Shown one piece after another: positions 55,030-63,635 of a DNA stretch of 64,000 bases. The notes below the pieces were generated by a model. It made no database searches and had not been told where the DNA came from. It was given only the letters and a program-made list of their open reading frames with translations. The position numbers were made by a program, and so were the translations under genes. The stretch's first letter is position 1, and each line of letters opens with the position of its first letter. Origin of the DNA: Anabaenopsis elenkinii CCIBt3563 (GTDB taxonomy: Bacteria; Cyanobacteriota; Cyanobacteriia; Cyanobacteriales; Nostocaceae); NCBI RefSeq assembly GCF_015245355.1, contig NZ_CP063311.1, positions 1,075,313 through 1,139,312 on the forward strand, written 5' to 3'.

Positions 55030-56483
55030 ATATCCCTCTTCTGTCACTTTCCGAGAATAAAGAATATAATAGTTAAAAGAAAAAACTCTACAAGGTAGGT
55101 AGAGCAATGGATGTAGAATTACAAATACTCAAACATTTACGTCGAGAGGCCCACCCAACAGTGGGAGTCATAGATGAATATTGTGAAGAGTACAGAGACA
55201 TATTTAAAGAAGTAAGAAATTATGAGTGCTTCAAATATTTACATTTGGGAATCATCTCAACGCTCAAAAGGAAATCCTTACCAGAGATAGCGAAAGTAGT
55301 AAGCATAAACTCAGCCCAATCATTACATCATTTTATTGCTAATTCAGACTGGTCAGTAGAGAAAGTAAGAAACAAAAGATTAGATAAAATAAAGAGAGCA
55401 TTAAATGGAAAAGCAATTACCGTAGTCATTGATGAAACAGGAGACAGGAAAAAAGGTAACAAGACTGATTACGTAGCCAGACAATATTTAGGAAGTGTGG
55501 GGAAAATAGATAGAGGGATAGTTTCAGTCAATGCCTATGGAGTGTACGATAACATAACATTTCCGCTACTGTTCAAAGTATTCAAACCGCAAAAGACACT
55601 AAGAGCAGAAGATACATATAAGACCAAGATAGAATTAGCGACAGAAATAATTACAGAATTAATTGAGTTCGGCTTTACTATTGAATTAGTATTGGCAGAC
55701 AGTTTATATGGTGAGAGTAGTCAATTTATAAGAAAATTAGCAGCATATAACTTAGCTTATGTCGTAGCAATTAGAAGTAATCATGCAGTATGGTTGCCTG
55801 GCAATCAGAAGGTTAGGGCGAATAAGTGGTGTAAATTTACCAGAACATTTAGTAACCAAAAATCAGAGAATAGATATATCCGCGAAATAATTTATGGTAA
55901 GAGAAAGGAGATAACTTACTGGGAATTAACCACAGATCCAGAAACAATGCCAGAGAATTCTACTTCTTTTGTCATGACCAATCTTCAAGGAAATCTCAAG
56001 AAAATTTTAGGCGACTTTTATGGATTAAGAACATGGGTAGAATATGCCTTTCGTCAGTGTAAACAGGAATTAGGTTGGACAGATTATCGGTTTACTGATT
56101 TTCAGCATATTGAGAAATGGTGGGAAATTATTTTGTGTGTTTACACAATGATTAGTTTAAACTCTCCAGCGTTTTTATCCCTAAATCAATCTCATCAGCT
56201 TGCACCTAACATACTAGAAATCAGTGCAGTTGATTTCTCTGTGCATCAGCAATGGAATCATCAAACCGGATGGAAGAATACTCTCAATAATCTGCGATTA
56301 ATTGTCCAACCATTTTTACTTTTTTGGTTGATTTATCCCTGGCTTGATGTTTTTCCCAATTCCAAGCTGCTTGGGTTTAACCAACTCATTAGTGTTATGA
56401 ATGGATTAAAACCCTTTTATTCTTCTGCATAATTTATTGTATTTACTGCTTGTTTATTTCGGAAAGTGACAGAAGAGGGATAT
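55030..56483 (+). mobile_element. IS701-family insertion sequence, about 1.45 kb
   Basis: Inverted ends match over about 25 bp, starting ATATCCCTCTTCTGTCACTT at 55030 and the complement ending at 56483. One intact transposase gene fills the interior. The target duplication could not be settled. The flanks (GAG and AGC) do not repeat, so the element may have recombined since it landed. Confidence 0.85.
55107..56432 (+). CDS. IS701-family transposase
   Basis: This 441-residue DDE transposase has the segment SAQSLHHFIANSDWSVEKVR and catalytic Asp in ITVVIDETGDRKKGNKTDYV. A second Asp lies in IELVLADSLYGESSQFI. The late Glu is in GLRTWVEYAFRQCKQELGW. The layout matches IS701-group enzymes of cyanobacteria. 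Complete frame, so probably active. Confidence 0.88.
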   Translation: MDVELQILKHLRREAHPTVGVIDEYCEEYRDIFKEVRNYECFKYLHLGIISTLKRKSLPEIAKVVSINSAQSLHHFIANSDWSVEKVRNKRLDKIKRALNGKAITVVIDETGDRKKGNKTDYVARQYLGSVGKIDRGIVSVNAYGVYDNITFPLLFKVFKPQKTLRAEDTYKTKIELATEIITELIEFGFTIELVLADSLYGESSQFIRKLAAYNLAYVVAIRSNHAVWLPGNQKVRANKWCKFTRTFSNQKSENRYIREIIYGKRKEITYWELTTDPETMPENSTSFVMTNLQGNLKKILGDFYGLRTWVEYAFRQCKQELGWTDYRFTDFQHIEKWWEIILCVYTMISLNSPAFLSLNQSHQLAPNILEISAVDFSVHQQWNHQTGWKNTLNNLRLIVQPFLLFWLIYPWLDVFPNSKLLGFNQLISVMNGLKPFYSSA

Positions 56484-56516
56484 AGCAGGGGGCAGGGGGC
56501 ACCGGAGCTGGGGGAA

Positions 56517-56584
56517 GCCTTGAAACGCTTGAATTTCAATGGTTTTATCTTCTGTTTGTGTCCTAACCACCTTGGCGGTTGCTA
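56517..56584 (+). mobile_element. 3' remnant of an IS630 element like the one at 1753
   Basis: The last 24 bp (TCCTAACCACCTTGGCGGTT then GCTA) match the right end of the complete IS630 element with one change. Upstream bases resemble the end of its transposase. A TA follows at 56585. No left part is present. Confidence 0.75.
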
Positions 56585-56649
56585 TAACACTCATTCAGTC
56601 GGATTCATCCGACTTCCGCTTTTAGACGGGGGTTTCTAACCCCCGGCTC
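56585..56649 (-). repeat. 65-nt two-hairpin repeat, copy 2 (opposite strand)
   Basis: Identical by eye to 12011-12075, inverted. Its GTGTTA end abuts the IS630 remnant at the target TA, so the IS landed in this repeat. The other spacer bases (56433-56790) hold HIP1 sites and no gene. Confidence 0.75.
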
Positions 56650-56790
56650 CCGATTGTCGAGCTTCATGGCGATCGCACCAGGGCTGCAGCACTGAGCAGT
56701 GCGATCGCGAAAGACGCTAATCCGAACCGATGTATCAATCAGCAGCAGTAGTTCAATTCTCTAGTTGTCACCACGAGCACCAAGCTAATG

Positions 56791-57081
56791 TTAGGCAATG
56801 GGTATAACCTGGAAGCGTAACCCAAGTGCCTGTAAAACCTTAAGAACTGTAGAAAAATCTGGGTTGCCTTCCATCGACAAAGCTTGATCGAGACTTTCGC
56901 GCCCTAGGCCTGTTTCCAGGGCAATATCGTTCATACCCTGAGAACGAGCAACATCCCCTAAGGCTGCTACCACTAAGTTGGCATCTCCATCTTCAAGGGC
57001 TGCTTCAAGATATGCAGTGATATCTTCTTTTGTTTCCAGATGTTCTGCAGCATCCCAAGGATAGGTTTGGATAGTAGACAT
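56791..57081 (-). CDS. Addiction-module antidote protein (HigA/COG3636-like)
   Basis: This 96-residue antitoxin has the segment PWDAAEHLETKEDITAYLEA at the N terminus and a helix-turn-helix-like stretch DIALETGLGRESLDQALSME followed by GNPDFSTVLKVLQALGL. It is typical of the putative addiction-module antidote family. Its toxin gene lies directly upstream on the same strand (8 bp gap) but carries an in-frame stop, so this antitoxin is now an orphan. Confidence 0.88.
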   Translation of the reverse strand: MSTIQTYPWDAAEHLETKEDITAYLEAALEDGDANLVVAALGDVARSQGMNDIALETGLGRESLDQALSMEGNPDFSTVLKVLQALGLRFQVIPIA

Positions 57082-57089
57082 AAAACCTC

Positions 57090-57380
57090 CTATAAGTTCT
57101 CAGCTAAATCTAGCGCTGTTTTGATGTCCCGTTCCTGAGTCTTTTTATCTCCCCCTGCTAATAGGATAATCAAAGTCTCACCTCGTTGTATGAAATACAC
57201 CCGATACCCCGGACCATAATTAATCCGCAATTCTGACACTCCTTACCCCACTGGTTTAACATCACCTGGATTCCCCATAGACAGGCGACGGATGCGAATA
57301 TTTATACGTGCTTTTGCTTGGCGATCGCGCAAAGTACTAAACCACTCAAAATAAATTTCAGTTTGGCGAATTTCAAACAT
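57090..57380 (-). pseudogene. RelE/ParE-like addiction toxin with in-frame stop
   Basis: The frame reads MFEIRQTEIYFEWFSTLRDR then QAKARINIRIRRLSMGNPGD and VKPVG, meets TAA at codon 46 (57243-57245), and continues in the same frame as [20 protein letters not shown] then [16 protein letters not shown] to a normal end. This is the addiction-module killer family (COG3657). Family members have Glu at the stop position (VGEGVSELRI), so one base change GAA to TAA explains it. No frameshift is present. Confidence 0.88.
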
Positions 57381-57386
57381 ACCTTA

Positions 57387-57520
57387 TTCATGACTAGTGT
57401 ATCAAATATTGTTTGACCCCACCCTAACCCTCCCCTGATCAGAGGAGGGGATTTGATTTCAGGAATTAAATCGGGTAAAGATGTGATAAAAATTACGGAT
57501 GAAAACTTATCAAATAACCC
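57387..57520. repeat. MITE of the IS5-related family, copy 5 (decayed ends)
   Basis: ATTGTTTGACCCCACCCTAA, a CCTCCCC/GGGGAGG-type hairpin, and GAAAACTTATCAAATAACCC match the copies at 15975 and 39459. The outer GAGG ends are lost or changed. It lies directly upstream of the broken toxin gene. Confidence 0.65.
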
Positions 57521-57557
57521 TTTGGGAACCTTGGCGTTAAAAAACCACATCAAAAAC

Positions 57558-59318
57558 CTAGGGTTTAATCAAATGCTCCTCAGACCGGCGATATTGAGCA
57601 ATTAACTTGCGGCGTTGAATGGGTGGATAAAGCAGCATAGTTGCAAAGGGTAACCCCGTAGCTAGTAGAGCTAACAAGATATAGGGGTGAAGCGTTCCCA
57701 GTGCAAGAGCAATACCGCTGCTGATTCCTAATCCGGCGGTGAATAGTCCCAACTTCTTACCGCCAAATTTAATCACAGGCTCAATCATAGCCCCAATCAC
57801 AAGCCCAATCACAGCCCCAATCACAATCCCAATCACAGCCGCAATCCCAGCCCCAATCCCAGCTACAATCCAATCTCCAATCACAGGCTCAATCATAGCC
57901 CCAATCCCAAACCCAATCCCAATCCCAATCCCAGCGCCAATCCCAGCCCCAATCCAATCTCCAATCACAGGCTCAATCATAGCCCCAATCCCAGCCGCAA
58001 TCCCAGCCCCAATCCCAACCGCAATCCCAGCCGCAATCAAAGCCTCATTCCCAGCATCAAACCCAGCCACAATCTGAGGAACAAATAGATAACCTGCATA
58101 ACCTAACCCAGCAAAACTTAACAACGAACCCACCAACCCCAGATAAGGAACCGATCGCCGTTCAATAGGTAAAGGCGCTGTTTTTACCCGCACAGTTAAA
58201 CTGTGAACCTCCACATCAGCATTACTCCGTAACCATAACTGACGCTCATAGAACTTGTCCTCCATTAACTTACTAGTATCTACCCAGACATCACAGTTAA
58301 TCTGATTCTTCTTAAACTCCCTCGGTGATACCACAATCCAACTGTGAGAGTCGGGAGTATGGGGCGGGTCTTGGGGATGGGGTGCAACTTCCCATTTCCC
58401 CTCTAACAAAGTCTCCGACATGGTGTTAACCACTTCTATCGGTTGTTTTAACCTTTCCCCAATGCGAGTAGCTGTCAACTCCAACACCGATGTACTCAAC
58501 TTCACTTCTGGTACACGCACCACATCCAAGGGTTTCAACCCTTCCAAAGCTGTTTGAGCATCTGCAAACCGTTCTTTGAGCCGTGGTTTAACCATCAACT
58601 CCAACCAACCCAGAAACCGGGGACTTAACCGGGGTAATAAATTACGGAAATGAATTACATAGGGGTCATCCTCATCTGTCAAATCTTGTATCTGCGTTGA
58701 CTTTTTCCCGGTGAGTAAACAAATCAAGGTAGCACCTAAACCATATAAATCAGAACCCTCCGTGGGTTTACGTAATTGCTCCGGGGGGATAAAACCCGGT
58801 GTACCTTGAAACACACTACTAGCCGCCACCTCTTGACTACCAATGCGACTCATGCCAAAGTCAATCAGATACACATTCAATTGGTCATCTACTAAGATAT
58901 TTTCCGGTTTAACATCTCGATGAATTACCGGAGGTATGCGATTTTGTAAATATACTAATATTTCTAAAACTTTAACTGCTATGTGTTTTATTTCCTGCGG
59001 GTCAAAACTGCGCTGGACTGCTAAACTCTGGGCGTTTTTATACTCTTGAACTAAACAGAAGCCGTCATCTGTTGCAAATGCGCCCAAATATTCGGGAATA
59101 CCGGGGTGTTTCAGTCCCTTTAATACTTGAATTTCCCGCTCATGTTCCTTATATGCTGACCAACTAGAACCAGTCTGAGCAAAACAGAACTGTTTAATTA
59201 CTACCTGTTGACCTGTCTGTAACTGTGATGCTAACCAAGCAATTCTCCCCCCTTCCCGGTTGCGTCCCAATTCCCTGATTACTTCATAACCCTGTGGTGT
59301 AAAGTCTGGATAGTTCAT
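57558..59318 (-). CDS. Ser/Thr protein kinase with glycine-rich membrane tail, copy A
   Basis: This 586-residue protein has an N-terminal Hanks-type kinase (about 10-265): catalytic Lys in QQVVIKQFCFAQ (about 42), HRD loop VIHRDVKPENILVDD, LIDFGMSRIG and TPGFIPPEQLRKPTEGSDLY. A middle region (about 270-390) with no recognised domain follows. Two ordinary membrane segments and a long Ile/Gly/Ala-rich block (about 415-530; GAGIGAGIGIGIGFGIGAMI) with repeated MIEPVIGDW come next. It ends in another helix and a basic tail. It is the most diverged of three tandem copies, differing mainly in the glycine-rich block. Confidence 0.9.
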   Translation of the reverse strand: MNYPDFTPQGYEVIRELGRNREGGRIAWLASQLQTGQQVVIKQFCFAQTGSSWSAYKEHEREIQVLKGLKHPGIPEYLGAFATDDGFCLVQEYKNAQSLAVQRSFDPQEIKHIAVKVLEILVYLQNRIPPVIHRDVKPENILVDDQLNVYLIDFGMSRIGSQEVAASSVFQGTPGFIPPEQLRKPTEGSDLYGLGATLICLLTGKKSTQIQDLTDEDDPYVIHFRNLLPRLSPRFLGWLELMVKPRLKERFADAQTALEGLKPLDVVRVPEVKLSTSVLELTATRIGERLKQPIEVVNTMSETLLEGKWEVAPHPQDPPHTPDSHSWIVVSPREFKKNQINCDVWVDTSKLMEDKFYERQLWLRSNADVEVHSLTVRVKTAPLPIERRSVPYLGLVGSLLSFAGLGYAGYLFVPQIVAGFDAGNEALIAAGIAVGIGAGIAAGIGAMIEPVIGDWIGAGIGAGIGIGIGFGIGAMIEPVIGDWIVAGIGAGIAAVIGIVIGAVIGLVIGAMIEPVIKFGGKKLGLFTAGLGISSGIALALGTLHPYILLALLATGLPFATMLLYPPIQRRKLIAQYRRSEEHLIKP

Positions 59319-59420
59319 TGTTTGGTAGCAGCAAATAACTGTGATGAATGTAACATAAATTTTAAACCATCTTTAAACACCTTGGGGGAACCTTGGCGTT
59401 AAAAAAACCACATCAAAAAC

Positions 59421-61112
59421 CTAGGGTTTAATCAAATGCTCCTCAGACCGGCGATATTGAGCAATTAACTTGCGGCGTTGAATGAATGGATAAAGCACCA
59501 TAGTTGCAAAGGGTAACCCCGTAGCTAATAGGGCTAACAAAATATAGGGGTGAAGCGTTCCCACTGCAAGAGCAATACCGCCGGTGATTCCTAATCCGGC
59601 GGTGAATAGTCCCAACTTCTCACCGCCAAATTTAATCACAGGCTCAATCCCAGCCCGAATCACAGCCACAATCACAGCCACAATCCCAGCCCCAATCAAA
59701 CCCCCCATCCAAGCCCCAATCCAAGCCCCAAACATACTCCCAATCCCACCAGCCCCAATCCCAGACCAAATCTCAGCCCGAACTACAGCGTAAATCAGAG
59801 TCGCAATCACAGCCGCAATTCCAGCCACAATCCCAGCCCCAATCTCAGCCCAAAACCCAGCCTCAATCTGAGAAACAAATACATAACCTGCATAACTTAA
59901 CCCAGCAAAACTCAACAACGAACTCACCAACCCCAGATAAGGAACCGATCGCCGTTCAATAGGTAAAGGCGCTGTTTTTACCCGCACAGTTAAACTGTGA
60001 ACCTCCACATCAGCATTACTCCGTAACCACAACTGACGCTCATAGAACTTGTCCGCCATTAACTTGCTAGTATCTACCCAGACATCACAGTTAATCTGAT
60101 TATTCTTAAACTCCCTCGGTGATACCACAATCCAACCGTGAGAGTCGGGGGTATGGGGCGGGTCTTGGGGATGGGGTGCAACTTCCCATTTCCCCTCTAA
60201 CAAAGTCTCCGACATGGTGTTAACCACTTCTATCGGTTGTTTTAACCTTTCCCCGATGCGAGTAGCTGTCAACTCGATCACCGATGTACTCAACTTCACT
60301 TCTGGTACACGCACCACATCCAAGGGTTTCAACCCTTCCAAAGCTGTTTGAGCATCTGCAAACCGTTCTTTGAGCCGTGGTTTAACCATCAACTCCAACC
60401 AACCCAGAAACCGGGGACTTAACCGGGGTAATAAATTACGGAAATGAATTACATAGGGGTCATCCTCATCTGTCAAATCTTGTATCTGCGTTGACTTTTT
60501 CCCGGTGAGTAAACAAATCAAGGTAGCACCTAAACCATATAAATCAGAACCCTCCGTTGGTTTACGTAATTGCTCCGGGGGGATAAAACCCGGTGTACCT
60601 TGAAACACACTACTAGCCGCCACCTCTTGACTACCAATGCGACTCATGCCAAAGTCAATCAGATACACATTCAATTGGTCATCTACTAAGATATTTTCCG
60701 GTTTAACATCTCGATGAATTACCGGAGGTATGCGATTTTGTAAATATACTAATATTTCTAAAACTTTAACTGCTATGTGTTTTATTTCCTGCGGGTCAAA
60801 ACTGCGCTGGACTGCTAAACTCTGGGCGTTTTTATACTCTTGAACTAAACAGAAGCCGTCATCTGTTGCAAATGCGCCCAAATATTCGGGAATACCGGGG
60901 TGTTTCAGTCCCTTTAATACTTGAATTTCCCGCTCATGTTCCTTATATGCTGACCAACTAGAACCAGTCTGAGCAAAACAGAACTGTTTAATTACTACCT
61001 GTTGACCTGTCTGTAACTGTGATGCTAACCAAGCAATTCTCCCCCCTTCCCGGTTGCGTCCCAATTCCCTGATTACTTCATAACCCTGTGGTGTAAAGTC
61101 TGGATAGTTCAT
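59421..61112 (-). CDS. Ser/Thr protein kinase with glycine-rich membrane tail, copy B
   Basis: This 563-residue copy has the kinase domain and middle region nearly identical to copy A. The membrane block is different and shorter: VSQIEAGFWAEIGAGIVAGI and AAVIATLIYAVVRAEIW, then GGIGSMFGAWIGAWMGGLIG. As a protein it is identical to copy C throughout. It starts MNYPDFTPQGYEVIRELGRN like the others, and its upstream spacer is also repeated, so each copy probably has the same promoter. Confidence 0.9.
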   Translation of the reverse strand: MNYPDFTPQGYEVIRELGRNREGGRIAWLASQLQTGQQVVIKQFCFAQTGSSWSAYKEHEREIQVLKGLKHPGIPEYLGAFATDDGFCLVQEYKNAQSLAVQRSFDPQEIKHIAVKVLEILVYLQNRIPPVIHRDVKPENILVDDQLNVYLIDFGMSRIGSQEVAASSVFQGTPGFIPPEQLRKPTEGSDLYGLGATLICLLTGKKSTQIQDLTDEDDPYVIHFRNLLPRLSPRFLGWLELMVKPRLKERFADAQTALEGLKPLDVVRVPEVKLSTSVIELTATRIGERLKQPIEVVNTMSETLLEGKWEVAPHPQDPPHTPDSHGWIVVSPREFKNNQINCDVWVDTSKLMADKFYERQLWLRSNADVEVHSLTVRVKTAPLPIERRSVPYLGLVSSLLSFAGLSYAGYVFVSQIEAGFWAEIGAGIVAGIAAVIATLIYAVVRAEIWSGIGAGGIGSMFGAWIGAWMGGLIGAGIVAVIVAVIRAGIEPVIKFGGEKLGLFTAGLGITGGIALAVGTLHPYILLALLATGLPFATMVLYPFIQRRKLIAQYRRSEEHLIKP

Positions 61113-61214
61113 TGTTTGGTAGCAGCAAATAACTGTGATGAATGTAACATAAATTTTAAACCATCTTTAAACACCTTGGGGGAACCTTGGCGTTAAAAAA
61201 ACCACATCAAAAAC

Positions 61215-62906
61215 CTAGGGTTTAATCAAATGCTCCTCAGACCGGCGATATTGAGCAATTAACTTGCGGCGTTGAATGAATGGATAAAGCACCATAGTTG
61301 CAAAGGGTAACCCCGTAGCTAATAGGGCTAACAAAATATAGGGGTGAAGCGTTCCCACTGCAAGAGCAATACCGCCGGTGATTCCTAATCCGGCGGTGAA
61401 TAGTCCCAACTTCTCACCGCCAAATTTAATCACAGGCTCAATCCCAGCCCGAATCACAGCCACAATCACAGCCACAATCCCAGCCCCAATCAAACCCCCC
61501 ATCCAAGCCCCAATCCAAGCCCCAAACATACTCCCAATCCCACCAGCCCCAATCCCAGACCAAATCTCAGCCCGAACTACAGCGTAAATCAGAGTCGCAA
61601 TCACAGCCGCAATTCCAGCCACAATCCCAGCCCCAATCTCAGCCCAAAACCCAGCCTCAATCTGAGAAACAAATACATAACCTGCATAACTTAACCCAGC
61701 AAAACTCAACAACGAACTCACCAACCCCAGATAAGGAACCGATCGCCGTTCAATAGGTAAAGGCGCTGTTTTTACCCGCACAGTTAAACTGTGAACCTCC
61801 ACATCAGCATTACTCCGTAACCACAACTGACGCTCATAGAACTTGTCCGCCATTAACTTGCTAGTATCTACCCAGACATCACAGTTAATCTGATTATTCT
61901 TAAACTCCCTCGGTGATACCACAATCCAACCGTGAGAGTCGGGAGTATGGGGCGGGTCTTGGGGATGGGGTGCAACTTCCCATTTCCCCTCTAACAAAGT
62001 CTCCGACATGGTGTTAACCACTTCTATCGGTTGTTTTAACCTTTCCCCGATGCGAGTAGCTGTCAACTCGATCACCGATGTACTCAACTTCACTTCTGGT
62101 ACACGCACCACATCCAAGGGTTTCAACCCTTCCAAAGCTGTTTGAGCATCTGCAAACCGTTCTTTGAGCCGTGGTTTAACCATCAACTCCAACCAACCCA
62201 GAAACCGGGGACTTAACCGGGGTAATAAATTACGGAAATGAATTACATAGGGGTCATCCTCATCTGTCAAATCTTGTATCTGCGTTGACTTTTTCCCGGT
62301 GAGTAAACAAATCAAGGTAGCACCTAAACCATATAAATCAGAACCCTCCGTTGGTTTACGTAATTGCTCCGGGGGGATAAAACCCGGTGTACCTTGAAAC
62401 ACACTACTAGCCGCCACCTCTTGACTACCAATGCGACTCATGCCAAAGTCAATCAGATACACATTCAATTGGTCATCTACTAAGATATTTTCCGGTTTAA
62501 CATCTCGATGAATTACCGGAGGTATGCGATTTTGTAAATATACTAATATTTCTAAAACTTTAACTGCTATGTGTTTTATTTCCTGCGGGTCAAAACTGCG
62601 CTGGACTGCTAAACTCTGGGCGTTTTTATACTCTTGAACTAAACAGAAGCCGTCATCTGTTGCAAATGCGCCCAAATATTCGGGAATACCGGGGTGTTTC
62701 AGTCCCTTTAATACTTGAATTTCCCGCTCATGTTCCTTATATGCTGACCAACTAGAACCAGTCTGAGCAAAACAGAACTGTTTAATTACTACCTGTTGAC
62801 CTGTCTGTAACTGTGATGCTAACCAAGCAATTCTCCCCCCTTCCCGGTTGCGTCCCAATTCCCTGATTACTTCATAACCCTGTGGTGTAAAGTCTGGATA
62901 GTTCAT
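61215..62906 (-). CDS. Ser/Thr protein kinase with glycine-rich membrane tail, copy C
   Basis: This 563-residue copy has the same protein sequence as copy B. The DNA differs at only a few bases (for example GGAGTATGG here where B has GGGGTATGG). It is the first copy in the direction of transcription. Its upstream spacer differs slightly from the A/B and B/C spacers. Membrane anchoring with the kinase in the cytosol is the likely topology. Ligand and substrate are unknown. Confidence 0.9.
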   Translation of the reverse strand: MNYPDFTPQGYEVIRELGRNREGGRIAWLASQLQTGQQVVIKQFCFAQTGSSWSAYKEHEREIQVLKGLKHPGIPEYLGAFATDDGFCLVQEYKNAQSLAVQRSFDPQEIKHIAVKVLEILVYLQNRIPPVIHRDVKPENILVDDQLNVYLIDFGMSRIGSQEVAASSVFQGTPGFIPPEQLRKPTEGSDLYGLGATLICLLTGKKSTQIQDLTDEDDPYVIHFRNLLPRLSPRFLGWLELMVKPRLKERFADAQTALEGLKPLDVVRVPEVKLSTSVIELTATRIGERLKQPIEVVNTMSETLLEGKWEVAPHPQDPPHTPDSHGWIVVSPREFKNNQINCDVWVDTSKLMADKFYERQLWLRSNADVEVHSLTVRVKTAPLPIERRSVPYLGLVSSLLSFAGLSYAGYVFVSQIEAGFWAEIGAGIVAGIAAVIATLIYAVVRAEIWSGIGAGGIGSMFGAWIGAWMGGLIGAGIVAVIVAVIRAGIEPVIKFGGEKLGLFTAGLGITGGIALAVGTLHPYILLALLATGLPFATMVLYPFIQRRKLIAQYRRSEEHLIKP

Positions 62907-63172
62907 TGTTTGGTAGCAGCAAATAACTGTGATGAATGTAACATAAATTTTAGACCATCTTTAAACACCCTTTGCGAACCTTGGCGTTAAAAAAACCAAG
63001 AACAAACTAAGCAGTGATTGCATCTAAATATCTATCTAAAGATAGATGACAATGGTTTTTTTAAGATGATTGAATAACCTCATAGCAGATTTTGGTATTA
63101 GTTATCACCCCAGCCCCTAGATACCTTCTAGAGGTTGGAGTGATCAACATCTCAAGATGAGGGGTAATAGCC

Positions 63173-63562
63173 ATGAACTTACAAAAAACCCAATTACAAA
63201 TTGCTCAATTGCAGCAACAAATGACCTTAACCCTAGATAATCCCCCATCAGTCAAGTTACAAGTCAAGAATATTAACTTTATCCAGAAACAATTAAGAGC
63301 TATTAAAAAAGAGCTTAACTTAGCCATTAAAGAAATTAACCAACAAGCTACCCAAGCACTCCCAGACAGTATGATCTCATTAGGACTAGATTTATTTGGT
63401 CAACGTAAGTTTGCTGGTCAAGTACGACAAAACACCAGGAGAGTCATTCAGTCAGAGAAAATCATCTTAAGACAACCTTATATGGAGATAAAAAATTATA
63501 TAGACCAAGTGTTATTAGAGGGAGATAAACTGAAATTAGAAGCAGCACAATATTTACTGTAA
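63173..63562 (+). CDS. Coiled-coil protein of unknown function
   Basis: This 129-residue protein is mostly helical, with a Gln-rich coiled-coil start (MNLQKTQLQIAQLQQQMTLT) and a later amphipathic helix QVKNINFIQKQLRAIKKELN. The middle DSMISLGLDLFGQRKFAGQV looks structured. There is no signal or membrane segment. I recognise no family. Similar small helical proteins are common in cyanobacteria. It is divergent from the kinase array and may have its own promoter in the 266-bp spacer upstream. Confidence 0.6.
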   Translation: MNLQKTQLQIAQLQQQMTLTLDNPPSVKLQVKNINFIQKQLRAIKKELNLAIKEINQQATQALPDSMISLGLDLFGQRKFAGQVRQNTRRVIQSEKIILRQPYMEIKNYIDQVLLEGDKLKLEAAQYLL

Positions 63563-63597
63563 TAGTTTTATTTGAGTTATTTTAGCTATTTTAGTCC

Positions 63598-63618
63598 CCT
63601 CCCCTTGATCAGGGGAGG
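63598..63618. other. 8-bp GC-rich hairpin between convergent genes
   Basis: CCTCCCCT, loop TGATC, AGGGGAGG. It lies between the stops of the coiled-coil and DUF427 genes. No T-run follows, so it is only a possible weak terminator. The same bases occur inside the IS5-related MITEs, so it may be MITE debris. Confidence 0.4.
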
Positions 63619-63635
63619 ATGAGGGTCAGGTTGAT

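Larger units (their letters stand above)
57558..62936. repeat. Tandem triplication, unit about 1.8 kb
   Basis: Copies B and C start exactly 1794 bp apart and match almost base for base including their spacer. Copy A shares the 5' two thirds and the final ~100 codons but has a different glycine-rich block. The block itself is a run of 6-9-bp units (CAATCCCAGCC-type on the plus strand). Such repeats could misalign and change length. Confidence 0.9.

Noticed and set aside
57302..57553. Minus-strand frame of 83 codons across the MITE
   Set aside because: It spans MITE copy 5 and the 5' part of the broken toxin in another frame, so it is not a gene.
57739..58077. Plus-strand frame of 112 codons rich in Ile-Pro-Ala repeats
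   Set aside because: It is the antisense shadow of the glycine-rich block of kinase copy A, produced by the short DNA repeats. The same holds for 59584-59793 and 61378-61587.
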